64,000 nucleotides of DNA from Polytrichum commune (lineage: Eukaryota; Streptophyta; Polytrichopsida; Polytrichales; Polytrichaceae), in contig OX485803.1 of the NCBI GenBank assembly GCA_950295325.1, forward strand, positions 69,145,554 through 69,209,553, written 5' to 3'. Position 1 is the first letter of the stretch. Each line of letters starts with the position of its first letter. Position numbers and translations under genes: made by a program. The notes beneath the pieces were generated by a model. It was not told where the DNA came from. It saw only the letters and a program-made list of their open reading frames with translations, and made no database searches. Of this stretch, positions 24,012-36,369 are shown piece by piece.

Positions 24012-24670
24012 CAGTAATGTCCCACTTAAGTACACACCCGGTTTAAGTACGCATCCCGGTTAAGTGCGCAATTTTATTGACAAAAATTAGGGTTCATACT
24101 TTATTGTTTGAACATGTCATGTAGAGTCATTTGTTGCATATGCATGAATTTTTAACACTTGACATTCAAAATCAGTTTGTAAATGTTTTGCTGAAACGTC
24201 TCAAACGATTGTCGCAGTTCATCATACATATGCCCAACTTCCGTTTGAACATCAGAGGAAAGCAATTGGTCTTTGATGTCGAGGACAGTGATGTGTAGAG
24301 CTTCAAAGCCTTTGAAATCGGTAGCACTTTTAAATTCACCAAATGTCTTGATAGGCTGGATTTCATCATCGATAGGCGGTTCTTCTTTAATTCACATCAT
24401 TTCCAGAACTTCATCAACATCCTCATCATAACAACACAACATTCTTCATTGTTTGCATCATCGAATGCTGCCTGCTTGCTCGGTGCGTTCGGCTTGCTCA
24501 ACTTTGCAATGATTTCACATTGTTGGGCTTTAATCAAGTGGGTTATCTCAGGTTTCATCCGTTTCTTGTCACAATTCATTGAATCAAAGGGTTTAGAAAT
24601 TGATGAGTAAAGTACGCACCTACCAACTAAGTGTCCGGTTCAAAGTGCGTACTTAAGCGGGAGATTACTG
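24012..24670 (-). mobile_element. pogo/Tigger-like element P1 with transposase tail remnant
   Basis: Termini CAGTAATGTCCCACTTAAG and, reverse-complemented, CAGTAATCTCCCGCTTAAG follow a TA dinucleotide. CAGT... ends at TA sites are typical of pogo/Tigger (Tc1/mariner). The motif ttaagtacgca is repeated inside both ends, like transposase-binding sites. On the minus strand, relics between 24579 and 24170 (MNCDKKRMKPEITHLIK, EEPPIDDEIQPIKTF, SSDVQTEVGHMYDEL) are shared with P2. They fit the acidic C-terminal tail of a DDE transposase, but the catalytic core is missing. Confidence 0.65.
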
Positions 24671-24760
24671 CACAACATAGCTAAAATCGTCCATTTTGCG
24701 CCCACTTACCTAACGACTATAAATGTTTAACTTTGTCTGACAAACTAGGGCTGGGGATGT

Positions 24761-26950
24761 CTAAATTCCAACTCTTGTGCGAAAATCAGGTGCAAATGTG
24801 AACAACAATGGGTTGAGGCTATGGAACAACTTCTCCCCTCCCTTGCAACTACTCATGACAGGTGAAGGAGGGAGCTCGAAATGACCACCGTTGCGGATGT
24901 CATGCACCTTGCCTGTATGCTCTATTGTATCAAAAATACACAGCTTTCCTGCTCCAAAGCCTACACATGCATACTGAGGGTAAACTAACAGGCCACGGCC
25001 TCCGGTCTTCTTGTCCCTCACCACATGCTTCCATCTGCACATGGATTCTCCAGCTGTGTTCTCAAGTTTGTAAATTCGGTGCTCCACAGCCCGACCGTTC
25101 TCGTGCTCTGAGAAAAGGTAGACTTCACCATCACACTCCACCAGTTGTGAGTTGGCATTTCCTGGAGCGGGTAATGGGCACCGCCAGTCTGACAACCAAT
25201 CACCAGCTGCTACGTCAAATGCCACCACACCTTTCCCAGATCCATCTTCCAGGAATGAAATGCAGTATAAGATTCCATTTATGCAAACTCCTGTCTGGTA
25301 CTCGTTCAAGCCGAACTCCAACCCAGGCATGTCACCAGTCACTTCCCATTGTGATGTGAGTGAGTCGAACACCTCAGTTTTCCTTGAGAGATTAACATCG
25401 TGTCCTTCGGTAGTCATCATCCCCGAGCTCCCAGCAACAATTACTTTGTACGAGTTTTTCTTTGGATCGGTCAACAGGTGCATGAGCACTGGATTTCTTC
25501 GAAAATTGAGAGGTGGCAAAATCCTGCGGCATTGTGTCATCGGGTTGCAAACCACCAGCTCCTCTTCGTTGTGGAGAGATTTGGAGACATTTGCACATAA
25601 AAGCCCACTGCTTGCAGAGACAAGGTAATCTTTGAACAGATCCACATCTGGTGGTGGGAGGCAGCTAAGAGTCGGCAGTGGCCTCCATTCATTCAAGACC
25701 AAATCAAACCCTGACCACTGTAAAGGTCCATCTTTAACATAAAAATGTAAACAAGCTAACAAACCTTCTGTGCAGGGTCCTTCTCGAGAGGATAGAAATG
25801 CTGGACTTTCTATAACATTTTTCATTCCTCTCGATACCAATTTCGCTTGGAAAAGATGCTCATACTTGAGCTTCTTGAGAACAAGTCCTTGAATGTCGTC
25901 TGGAAGCAACTCCCATGAATTGAGCTCCCTAACCTCAGATGAGCTCCCATGATCCTTACCCTTGCATGGATTAACCTCATTACCGAATGTGGGAATGCCA
26001 AGAAAGATATTGGGATCGCACAACAAATCTTCAACATGCTTCAGGGCACCCACAGCCCAATTCGCTGAAGAATCTTGGAAGGGTAGTGTCATGTCCTGAT
26101 GATATGTAGTTTCGGATTGCTGCTCCAAAGTCATGTCAAGTGTTCGACTATTTGCTGATGAACACATAGCACCATTGGCATTGCAACGTTTCCCACCTGC
26201 AAAACATGATGTTTGGCTTTCAACAAGCTCTCCGTAGACTTGAATGACGTTGTAATCTGCTCCTGTAATATTCCTAGGCATCGAATTAGGCATACCTAGA
26301 TGTGATCCATTGCCATTCGCCTCATGGAGGTGATCAGCGCCCAGGCGTTTCTGCTGAGATTGCGGACAAGTGTTGTCGGTTGACAATTTAGCAACTGAGA
26401 TGGAGAGAAATTGATGAATTGTCTTCATGTGATCCTGCCGTAATTTGTTCGCCAGCGTATGCCGTATCTTAGGGTCGTCAACGCCACATTCCATGTCAAT
26501 GACCTCTTCATCTTGCAAAAAAGATGTAAATTGGGTCTCAGTCTTTTTGAGGCGTTTTGATAGATGTGATGCATTGGAGGCATCGGGGCAGTGCATTCGC
26601 GATCGCAAAATTGTGTAATTTTCCCATGTGGGTATGCCGCAAGGAGTTTGTGAAGATCTGGTGAGAATACAGTTACACCAAATTAATTTACATCCTTGCA
26701 CTGAATTTTTGTATTAATAAAACTAGAATGTTTAACCCGGTGAATTATAAACCTTAATTAAGAGGTGCTTGGTGACCACGCACGAACCGGGGCACGAACA
26801 AGGACTCATCACACACGCACGCAAGATTTGCACTGGCTTCTGATCCCTACTGCACTTCAAATTCATATCCTGATGTCATTCTCACCTCCTTTTCTTCAAT
26901 GGGTGAGCTGGTCGACGGGATCTTGGTAATGGTGAATCTGCTAACTCCAT
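24761..26950 (-). CDS. F-box/kelch-like protein, gene 1, two exons
   Basis: F-box proteins are substrate receptors of SCF ubiquitin ligases. Exon 2 (26657-24761) is long; its acceptor CTCACCAG and a donor GGAG|GTGAGA at 26886 allow a small first exon 26950-26886 (MELADSPLPRSRRPAHP..., very basic). The phase fits (2/1) and gives 653 aa. If unspliced, the first ATG in exon 2 is at 26596 (611 aa). The F-box is around residues 288-327 (WELLPDDIQGLVLKKLKYEH, then LVSRGMKNVI). The C-terminal half resembles kelch/F-box-associated repeats: SGFDLVLNEWRPLP, VVCNPMTQCRRILPPLNF, KTEVFDSLTSQWEVTGDMPG, LYCISFLEDG. The middle is low in recognisable domains. It is paralogous to the gene at 33.2 kb. Target unknown. 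Confidence 0.85.
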
Positions 26951-28741
26951 GATCGAGTGTTCTGGCAAAATGTGAATTGATTTAACTGCACGATGCAAAA
27001 ACCAAATCATCTTGCTGTCAATCATCTAATTGACTCTCCTTTTAAACTCGAAGCATAATTCTCAACATCAACGACTTCAACGCTCTGTTTAAGTCGTCAG
27101 ATGTTTCGACGCAAATCTAACGGAGTACACTGTTTGGGTGGGTCAGAAAGAGTAACTGAGAATGGTACAGCCAACCTCACATGTTTGCAAATTAACGACT
27201 AGCAATGAAGGTGAACTTATACTACTATCGAACTGGACAACAAACTTTCAAATTGGAAATTACCGTACCTGCCACATGCACTAGATTAGCCGCTGTAGCA
27301 GTAAGTTTGAAATCTTCGTGTCAATTGCTACTGGGATGTGGTAACCAATCATGCTACACATATACGAAGAATGTCTCCAGTGTCGAGTCCATCTTATAAT
27401 CTGAACGAACAGCTGCAACCTTGTGGTGTGTATCACAGACGGCACATCACTGATCTGCTCCGCAAATCTGCTCTTTTCAATGTTGCCCAGATATGGCTTA
27501 TATAAGTTGCATATGTCTGTAATTTGACCGAGTGCAGACAGCAGGTGGCCAAGTAATTAATGTCTCACGGGCAGCTTATTCAATTCATCTGTCTGTGGCG
27601 GTATGTCGGATTTGTGATGAGGCTTGGCCTAATGTGATAGCATATATTTTGAATGAAGTGTTTGAATATCAGAGTACTACATTAAGTTACATGAGCACTA
27701 TTATACAGTCTAACTGCCACAGGTTGCATCATGTCACCTGCAGTAAGCTCATTTCTTGCAGCTCAAGCTGTTTACATTGTTTGAATCACCAACTTGTCAA
27801 GTTGAGAAGACTTGGAGCTCTAGTGAGATTGAGCAATTTGACCCTGAGGGCCTCTCAAACCATCTTTTGGACTATTTTCATAAGCATGGAGTATCTAACA
27901 GTTCGTGATCGATACGTCTCCGAATATATTTCACAACCCCGTGGATTATATCATACTAGTGTATGTTTGCAAGAAGATCGATGTACGTCTTTGCCCTCTT
28001 TTGGATTACATTGAGGTAGATATGACTTCCACATAGCATGTTACACAATCCAAAACTGGCAGTATTCCTTGAGGCTTGTATCTTCACATGGCATTTTACT
28101 TTACGTGGTTCAGTGTACTACTGTTGAAACCAGCTCTACTTGGTGGTATGCCAACATAAATGTCTTGGATTGTACTGTTCTTCCACGGGCAGAGTGTCCG
28201 TAATTCCATTTCTCAGTGAAAACCCTTAGGATCCCATACCCTGTGTGTAGTGTTGTTCAACCCTTAACAACTTCCGCTCCTCATGGAACACTTAATTACA
28301 GACCAATTGATGTATCTTCCACTCCAAACTAGATAAATTTAGCCCACAACTGAAAGTACAAGATGAGATTCTTTGACGGCACGACAAGAATAACTGTCAA
28401 TATGTCTGCAGCCCGAGAGCTTACAAACTTGTCTGGCATTCTACCTCGACAAGTCGTCAACTGAACACTTGCTCTCTATAGACGTCCCCGACAGTTCCCG
28501 CCTAGCTTGCTACACGCATCTACATATCTCAGTTTGCAGCCCAAGCATGCCAATTTACCTCCAAGACTGCAGTCTGCTTGTCTTCCTCAAGTGCACATGT
28601 ACTAAAATAGACAGGCGCAAGAGGCCATACAGCGGTGAGTGCAGACATATCGACAGGGAATTCAAGGGCAGCCCACACATGCTACAAACGGCGGTTCGAA
28701 GCGGATGTTCGGTAAAGCCTCCGCTCCAGCTGGGGCGGCTC
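26951..28741. other. Upstream region of F-box gene 1, no supported gene
   Basis: This holds the presumed promoter of the F-box gene (minus strand). A 160-codon plus-strand frame at 27532-28014 has no recognisable domain and odd composition, so I do not call it. No repeat family of the window is visible here until the MITE at 28.75 kb. Confidence 0.4.
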
Positions 28742-28752
28742 GGTGTGACCCT

Positions 28753-28981
28753 ATGTCCAGGAAGAACCGGCGGTTAGTTGCAGATGAACCGGTTGAGTTT
28801 GAGAAATGACCGGTTGAAGTTCAAGACTGCAGGAAATTTACCGGTCATTTTTAGAGGAATCTATAGAATATACCTCAAATTAATAAAGAAAAACCGGAAG
28901 ATGTCAGCATGTAACCGGTTGGATTTAGAATCAGAATCACTAGCATCTTGACGGAGTATGTCCAAAAACTTCCCGGGGATT
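28753..28981 (+). mobile_element. MITE of family X (copy X2) with an 11-bp flanking duplication
   Basis: The element runs from near gaagaaccggcggttagttg to ccaaaaacttcccggggatt and has the family body. It is flanked by ggtgtgaccct (28742-28752) and ggtgtggccct (28982-28992), an 11-bp repeat with one difference. A duplication of 9-11 bp points to a Mutator-like mobiliser. Confidence 0.7.
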
Positions 28982-29261
28982 GGTGTGGCCCTGCACTAGC
29001 ATGCCCTCCAGCGGAAAAGGCTAAATCCCCTATAGTAACGCACAACTGGCTTGGGCGTGGTAATTGTGGCACGTGGGTCCCGTGGTGGTGCCTGGCCCAT
29101 TGTACCCACCGGGTAACAAATACGGTCGTAACTCGCTGACGCCTGGGACATTGCGCAGTGTCCCGAACCCGAGTAGCCGGAACATTGCGCAATGTCCTGA
29201 ACCGGAGTCACCGGAACACTACAAGGCCGGAACACTAATGTGTGTGGGCATGGCTAGGCAT

Positions 29262-29515
29262 GGTTGCTTGACTACAAATCCCATATTGAGTGCACTTCAC
29301 CTTCAAGATTTAAAATCCAATATATATGTGCACTTCCAATTAATAAATATGTAATTGATTGGGATTTCATTCCGAAAGTGAAACATCATAAATCAAGCAC
29401 GTAATTAACTTGGAAGTCAAAAACATTACAAAATCCTCGTTAACATTGAGGTTATAATTTTTGTGACTTACCATTTGAAATTGTCTTTGTCATTCTAAAA
29501 TGACACTTACATTAG
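29262..29515 (-). repeat. Repeat family R1, copy a
   Basis: Starts at cttgactacaaatcccatat and ends near ctttgtcattcta. It matches 40985-41225 in the same orientation and 45755-45985 inverted. Seen on the minus strand, the block can be read as an open stretch in the other two copies; here the frame is interrupted. Confidence 0.7.
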
Positions 29516-30880
29516 ACTGTGTGTTGATTTAATATTTATATATTATGATATTTTAGGTAATGCCATCTACTTTCACAAGTTTTCATTCGATTTAATATTC
29601 TTGGAGTATCTTGTTCAAGTACATGATATTGATTTGTGTTGTGATGCATATTGTTATTGTAGCCATATTTTGTATTAGGTTATATTTTAAAATATTAGGG
29701 ATTCACATAGTCCATATTCTATGACTACATATAAAAATTAATTATAAAATGAATAATTATGTATTAAATTCATTGTCATGTTGCAAAAAAAAATTCTCTT
29801 TATAAAGCTACTTATATTGAACTATAGTGTCATGTTGACAATGAGTGGACTTGACATTTTCAGCCTTCAAGCAATAATGCAACAATTTACCAATAATGTA
29901 GGTGAGAATGAGTAAGATAAACAATGTAGAATATTTCCAAGATAGGTTAAAGGACCAAGCTAAATAAAAATCTCGGGGAGGTCACTGCCTCTTATATTAA
30001 TACATACACGTGCACTCAAGACATATTTATCAGAGGGCTATTAAACTTGTAGAAAATATTATAAGGTATGGTATTTTTCAAAATAAAGGTAAATGCTGGT
30101 ATTTTAATGAACCCTATGAATGATTATAATTTTGGGGGGAATCGTTTAAAAACACCCTATTTTACTTATATTGCCAAAGAAAATTAAGAAGAACATTGCA
30201 ATTCAAACAACGCGTTGAAATTTTCCCTCCTGACATGTAGGTAGAGAACATAAACTCCACATTGGATTTGTTGGTTCAGTAATGTTCAAGCCAACCAGCT
30301 TACAAAGTCATTCATCCAAGCTTTTTCAACAAAAAATTACCTCTTTTCATCCACTAGCATAGACCCTACCCTAGGCCCACCACCCCTAGTAATTGTTTCC
30401 ACATTATTTTATATATACTGGCTAGATAAAAGAAGCCATTATATGTGATGGTATTTTACATGTACACATGTTTTACTATTTAAAAACCCCCTATATTATA
30501 TGTACATTTTTTGCAAAATTTATCCACAATGAATATATTGGACCTTATTTTTTATCGCACGTTATTTCTACGGTTTTTGCTAGTGACCTCCCCAAGATGA
30601 AAAGACAAAAATTGAGAAAATATCATCATACTAATAATCTTATAGCATTCTCCACATTGAACAATTGGAATAAATAAAATTCAAGGGGTTTAGGGTAAGA
30701 TTGCATTTTACAAAATTGTGAAGTAATACCTTATAATATAGAATACTAAAATAGGAAAATTGTAAAGAATATATAGGTACAATCAATCTATTTATCTATG
30801 TATATATAAATTCAACTTAACTTGTAATATACCAATACTATAAACTTATACTTGGAATAATATCTCGACATACGCATCTA
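29516..30880. other. AT-rich gene-free stretch
   Basis: Strongly AT-rich sequence with many stops in all frames. I see no gene, no tandem repeat and no match to the other repeat families of the window. Confidence 0.4.
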
Positions 30881-30899
30881 TCTTTTATTCAAGTCCACT

Positions 30900-31800
30900 C
30901 GATGACAAAGATCCATGAGCTTGTCAATTTCTTCCAAATTCTAATTTCAAGCGAAGAAGTTGGACTTTAAGGTCTTCGAGCCTTTTTATTATTTTCTTTT
31001 TCCATGTCCAAAGTAATTTCATGGAGATAGTTCTAAGCTCTGCCTATCACGATGCATTTCCGCAACCAAGGCCATGTGATCATTTGTTAATTTTAGTTTA
31101 GTCTTCTCCATAACTTTGTAGGTGTCCACAAACCTTTCCAATGCCAAAGCTATTAGAGCCCCCTCTTGCATATCAAGACTTCTTTTTTTTCTTACTATTT
31201 TTCTTTTTTGAAATAATCTTAACATCAACATTATTCAGCCTACAAATCCGTTCTCTAGGAAAGTCTGGTGCTACAGGTAGAGGGTTTCTTCAATGACATC
31301 TATATGTTAAGATATGTGTGTGTTATCTAAAATGTTATTAGGAGACATAAACATTGACTCAAGACAACCCCGGAATTGAGGTCTATAACATATCAAATAC
31401 CCTTTTAATGATCCAAATTTACCACATTGGCGACGAAATGTACCTTACTTCCAAGGTCATATGCACTCAACATGCCCGCATTTTTTGGAGTAGCTCCTCA
31501 CAAGTAATCGCATTTGTCATACCATAGCCATTCCGATGGCACCTCTGCAATACCTTAACTACCTTAGCCCATTCATGTTGTGATGATTCTGACACCAATC
31601 AATCTTTAACTAAATGTAGCTAATGGTCCACGCGTGGTCAAAACATTTGTCAAGAATATTGACAATTTCACACCAAGGACACACTTTCAAGTTGTTGTGT
31701 TAATGTGAGTTACATAGATCTCTTTGTAAATTTCGAGCAAAGAGAATAATTGCTCATCTTTCCATCTCACCATTGAACTTGTGGAAGTCTTAGGAGCCGT
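30900..31800 (-). pseudogene. Relic of a trihelix/Myb-SANT-like DNA-binding protein
   Basis: Minus-strand frames give RWKDEQLFSLLEIYKEIYV near 31760-31790, the usual opening of a trihelix or Myb/SANT-like domain. A diverged middle part follows, then ALERFVDTYKVMEKTKLKL and HMALVAEMHRDRQ near 31030-31180, like the coiled C-terminal helix of these proteins. Stops and frame changes lie between them. Such domains also occur as ORF1 of PIF/Harbinger transposons, so this may be a transposon or a host-gene relic. Confidence 0.4.
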
Positions 31801-32083
31801 GATGCAACACAACAAACACATCATTTTAAATCTTAAATATATATCCCAAACTTTGAAGATTAATACTGGGTGAAAATTTCAATGGAACAGTTCGATCTTT
31901 GATTCATTTTTGCCTTCAAGTCAATTACCTAGTTCATAGCAGCTGCTTAGCAAAAGACATGCAATTTTATGTTCTCAGTGAGCAAAGCATCTTGCAAAAA
32001 TAAGCTTTTGATTATTAATCTGATTGTTGCATGATTGCAAACATTGTAGGTCTCAAAACCTGCCTTTGATGTGGAGCTTATGG

Positions 32084-32371
32084 TTAGCTTTTCTCACCTC
32101 GAAGTTCAAATTCAGGCAGTCGACTGGAAATGGATGCCATTACTTGAATTGTACATAATTTCCTCATGATCACACCTCTCAAATAGCAGTGGGGCTTTAA
32201 GTAGTAATTTTCATGATTAACAGGGATTAACAGGGGTGGAGCTTCTCTCTTGCCAGTGGAGCACAAAGTTGCCATCACAATAAATGAACTAAAATTTTGA
32301 AAAACTTGCATGTGCCCCTCAGCATGCTCGTTTCGCTGGAGCGGGTCGATCGCAACACTGCACTTATACAA
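32084..32371 (-). other. Open stretch conserved next to two F-box loci
   Basis: A 95-codon open stretch follows an acceptor-like site (TATAAGTGCAG). Its start (DPLQRNEHAEGHMQVFQNF) is recognisable again at 19735-19775 beside the F-box pseudogene, as DTLQRNEHAQEHIKFSEF. It could be an alternative 3' exon or a duplicated neighbour fragment. I do not recognise the protein. Confidence 0.35.
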
Positions 32372-33202
32372 GACACCAGAGTGAAGCAGTAAAAATTCTC
32401 AATGCATCCAGGAGAATGAAGACGTATTTTCAGATCTTTGTGCAGTTGTATGTAGTCTTCTTAGGGCCCTGTACCATGCTCAAGGACACGGAGATTGTGT
32501 ATATAAAAAACAAGATGCTATTTTACAATAAGTGTCAATTTGTCATGCACAAATGTGTGATATGAAGTGGGCTCGTGCATATTGTGAGCAAACGTGGAGA
32601 CATGCCTGCATCTATTTAATGACATCAAATCTGGCAATGAAGACGTTTAACATACAAATTGCGTGAGTCTGAACAGAGGATGAAGAGAGATAATATATGC
32701 AACTGACCTGCGAAAGGATAACTGAGTCTTGATCACGGAAACTTCACATTCAGCAACATACTTGACATGCGGTGTTCTGGCAACAGGGTCACGAGTGTCA
32801 GATTGACAGTCTAAGAATTTTAAGGATGCTTCAACAGGTTTGTATTGACAACCAAATTCTGTTTGTTTGGACATAGCATTCTATCGAGTTCAAAGAGATC
32901 AACTTTCCTCTTACGAGCAAAGGCTTCAAGTGAAACTGCTAGCAACATAGAGTGAAATTTGAAGTTTAACAACAAAGCATGACATAATCCGAGGCACAGT
33001 CGTACTGTTAATTGATCGTATGTCTCACACTGACATGGAGTACGATCAGAAATGTACAGGTGTGTGATTCTAAGAATCTCTACTATAAACCCAACATAAA
33101 TCAGTTTGCAGCTGCAGATATGTTTGTAATCATGGAAGAGCGTCTGAATGAGTTCCATACAAGAGGTTTTTTTTAATTCCAAATTCTGGGGATTGTATAC
33201 AT

Positions 33203-36138
33203 TCATACTGGCGTTTTACAAACTTCAACTAAGCTTTTAAAGTTAGGCTCAAAAGTGAAGGCTAGTGGATTCAAACTATGAAACACTTCCACCCCTTTAT
33301 TTTGTGGTGGAGGAAGTGGCTCCGGGGGGCCACCATGACACATGTCATACACCTTGCCTGTGTGCTCAAGTGTATTGAATATACACAACTTTCCTACTCC
33401 GAACCCTACGCATGCATACTCTGGGTAAATTAGCAAGCCCCGGCCCCCGGTCTTGTTCTCTCTCACCACATTCGTCCATCTGCCAACGCCAGATGCCCTA
33501 TCTGTCCTGTCCAACTTGTCGATCCGGTGCTCCACGGTGTGGCCGGTCTCTCGCTCAGAGAAAAGGTAGACTTGATTATCGCACTCCACTACTTGAGCGA
33601 TCGAAAACGAGTTGGCATGTTCTGGACAGGGTAGAGAAATCCTCCAATCCGACAACCACTTACCTTGCTTCACATCATATGCTAACAAGCCTTTGGCAGA
33701 GCCATCCTCCAGAAATGCCACGCAGTATAAAACCCCATCCACACAAACTCCCGTCTGATATTCGTTCAAGCCGAACTCACACCCAGGAATGTCACCGGTA
33801 ACTTCCCATTTTGATGTGAGCGAGTTGAACACCTCAGTTTTCCTCGACAGATGTCCCTCAGCCATGCCCGAGCTCCCAGCAGCAATTACTAAGTACGAGT
33901 TTGCATTTGGATTCACCAACATGTGCAGGAGCACCGGGTTCCGTGGAAAATTGAGGAGCGGCAAATCTCTACAGGTTTGTGTCATAGGGTTGCACACTAC
34001 AATCCTCTCGCGTTCCAGGGATTTGGAAATGTTTGCGCACACCAGCCCACCTGCCGAAGAGAGCAAGTACTCTTTGAACAGATTTTGACCCGGAGATGGC
34101 AGGCACCTCAGTGTGGGCAGTTGCCTCCATTTCTTCAACACCAAATCAAACCCTGACAACTGAAACTCCCCATCTCTGATATACAAATACAACAGGGATA
34201 GTGAACTGGATTTGGAGATAGAGTACCGAAATGTGTTACTCTCTATTAAATTCCTCAAACTAGCTGACACTACTTTCATTTGAGACAGCTTCTCATACCC
34301 CAGCCCCTTGAGGATGTGTATTTGGAGCTCCTCGGGAAGCGACTCAAAATTACCATAATCCTTATCACTTTCGATCTCCAGTGTGTCTCTGTCACTGATT
34401 GGTGTCCCTTCGTGATTCTTTACGCGGTTCTCTGCATGTTCTTCTTCACAGGTTCCGGATTCTTTTGTCCAATCTCTAGGTGGGGTTGCTGACGTTTCAT
34501 CCATAATTATGTCCGGTGGTGTGCACGGCACTGGCGAATGCAGACGACATGTGTCAACAATGTCACGTGTTGCACTCTGTTTCGACGAATGCAGATCGGC
34601 AACATCCATGTCAATTTCGACATCGTGATCTTCAGAGGCATCTGAGGTGCTGTCGTCTGTAATGTGCACTCTGCAGTCCGTGAGTTGGTTGAGCCTAATA
34701 TTATCATTCCTGAAAGCCTGTGAGCTAGGGAACTCGCAACGAACCCATTTGGCCCAGATATTTTTTACAAAACGGGACAGCCGTGATGCAAGACAGCCAC
34801 CCTCACATTCACTGTCAGTAGTCTCTGCTCTACTGAAAAGTTCGTGTAGCCAGTACAATACCACACCGGTTATGCACTTGTAACACTTATTATATACACG
34901 GGTTAAGAGTCGACCCCGTGGATATTTTTCGATGGTGTACATGAGATACTTCTTAACCATGAGTATTGCCCTCGACAACTTGGCTTTGAATATGTCGGGA
35001 AAGATCCTGTGACAAGAAGGTCCTCTGCTGACAAATCACTAACACCAAATCAATTCATACCCTTGCACACACATTCAAAATTAAACCCCACAAATCAATT
35101 ATTCAAGGAAAATTTAAAATCACAATACACTGAAATTTTGAATTTCAAACAAAATTTAGGATGCATAATTAGGGAGAAAAATCCGGATTCAGATGTTGGG
35201 GTCAGTCCCACCTTCTTGAATTCATTCGGAGAAGTCGACATCCTGCCATCTCTTTGTGCCAGATTACCATGATACTGGGATGATTTGAACTGCAAAGTTA
35301 GAATCCAACTGTTATTGGAGATTCATTGAGCTGGCCAGGTTCGCTCTCACTTGATGAGTGAAAGCACTTCCTCTCAAAGGAGTGTTCCCTGATTCTGATA
35401 GTTAATTGCACTTAAAAAGCACACTTTCGTTTGCCAGCCAAGTGGACCCCTCAACAAAATGAAAGTATGCGATAAATTTTCCCAAAGAGCGAGAGTCCGC
35501 AGCCAGCACAATGGTACTGGGGAGTTGAAGTCCGAGGAGGGGGACTTCACCGCCTCTCAAAGGTAGATGGGGCTTAAGCGGCTACTTTTCTTAATCGGAT
35601 CCCTATACTTGATTGGTATCTGGTTCCGGGAGGATCGAATAGCGAACATCATAACAACACAAGTTTGAAATAGATTGGACTACGTTTTCGAATATTAGTA
35701 ACTACTCCACACTCAGTACTGAATACAATTGAGAGGGCCTGTGTATCTAGATAAGAAATCAACAAGCATGCATTTCGAATCCGATAATTTAGTTATCAGG
35801 GTGATTTTCCATCCGACTTATGCAGATGTTGCATTATAGATTTAGATTCGTACAGAAAACGAATTCTACTTCAACTAGCAAAGACATAGCCCCTCGATTC
35901 TTTTAACATACCTGCCGCTTGGTTGTGGAATTCGAGATTTCGGTCTTATTCTGGACCGTCCTCTAGATACACGTTCTCGCAAGTCTTGAACGCACACACT
36001 TGGCTGCGGTCTCCTGGAAGAATGGCGAACTTGAGGGCTGTACATCATCCGGCATCCCTGTGGATACCCAGTGCTCCAGCTGCTTCGACATCTGCCCAGG
36101 GCTAGATCACGAGGATACACTGTCCACATTTTTAGCAT
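33203..36138 (-). CDS. F-box/kelch-like protein, gene 2, two exons
   Basis: Probable SCF substrate receptor, paralog of the gene at 24.8 kb. Exon 2 is 35006-33203 (acceptor TCACAG). A phase-compatible first exon ends at the strong donor GGCAG|GTATGTT (35912) and can start at the ATG at 36138, giving 676 aa. Exon 1 is arginine/serine-rich (RERVSRGRSRIRPKSR). An acidic stretch (TSDASEDHDVEIDMDVADLH) precedes the F-box at about residues 295-335 (FESLPEELQIHILKGLGYEK, then LRNLIES). The C-terminal half repeats the kelch-like blocks of gene 1: SGFDLVLKKWRQLP, VVCNPMTQTCRDLPLLNF, KTEVFNSLTSKWEVTGDIPG, LYCVAFLEDG, GGRGLLIYPEYACVGFG. The N-termini of the two paralogs do not align. Exon 1 is inferred; exon 2 is solid. 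Confidence 0.82.
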
Positions 36139-36369
36139 AGAGGCACGTACGGATGCAATGTCTGTCTCTCCGTCACTCACAAAATGATTACGGAATGAAA
36201 TTGTCGAAGGCAAAGCAGGAACATTTCAGCTCAATCATCAAACCACTTCAAGAGGTGGAATCGTTGAAGCTCAAATTCTTCTCACCAGTCCATCACCGAA
36301 TAGAAGCGAGAACTCGGGAGCTGCCAACAGAGTCTCTCGCCCTGATACTCAGTAATTGGCACTCCACGG

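Noticed and set aside
24862-25628. Long plus-strand frames over F-box gene 1 (up to 165 codons)
   Set aside because: They are antisense to the conserved kelch-like coding region and have no domain of their own.
27532-28014. 160-codon plus-strand frame
   Set aside because: No recognisable domain, no promoter or splice context, composition unlike the real genes.
32820-33206. 128-codon minus-strand frame after F-box gene 2
   Set aside because: Starts at the very end of the F-box gene and is not conserved at the other F-box loci; probably 3' UTR.
33412-34156. Plus-strand frames over F-box gene 2
   Set aside because: Antisense shadows of the clearly conserved minus-strand gene.
35095-35295. Alternative first exon of F-box gene 2 (MSTSPNEFKK)
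   Set aside because: Its donor ends in phase 0, which does not fit the phase-2 acceptor at 35006; the exon ending at 35912 fits.
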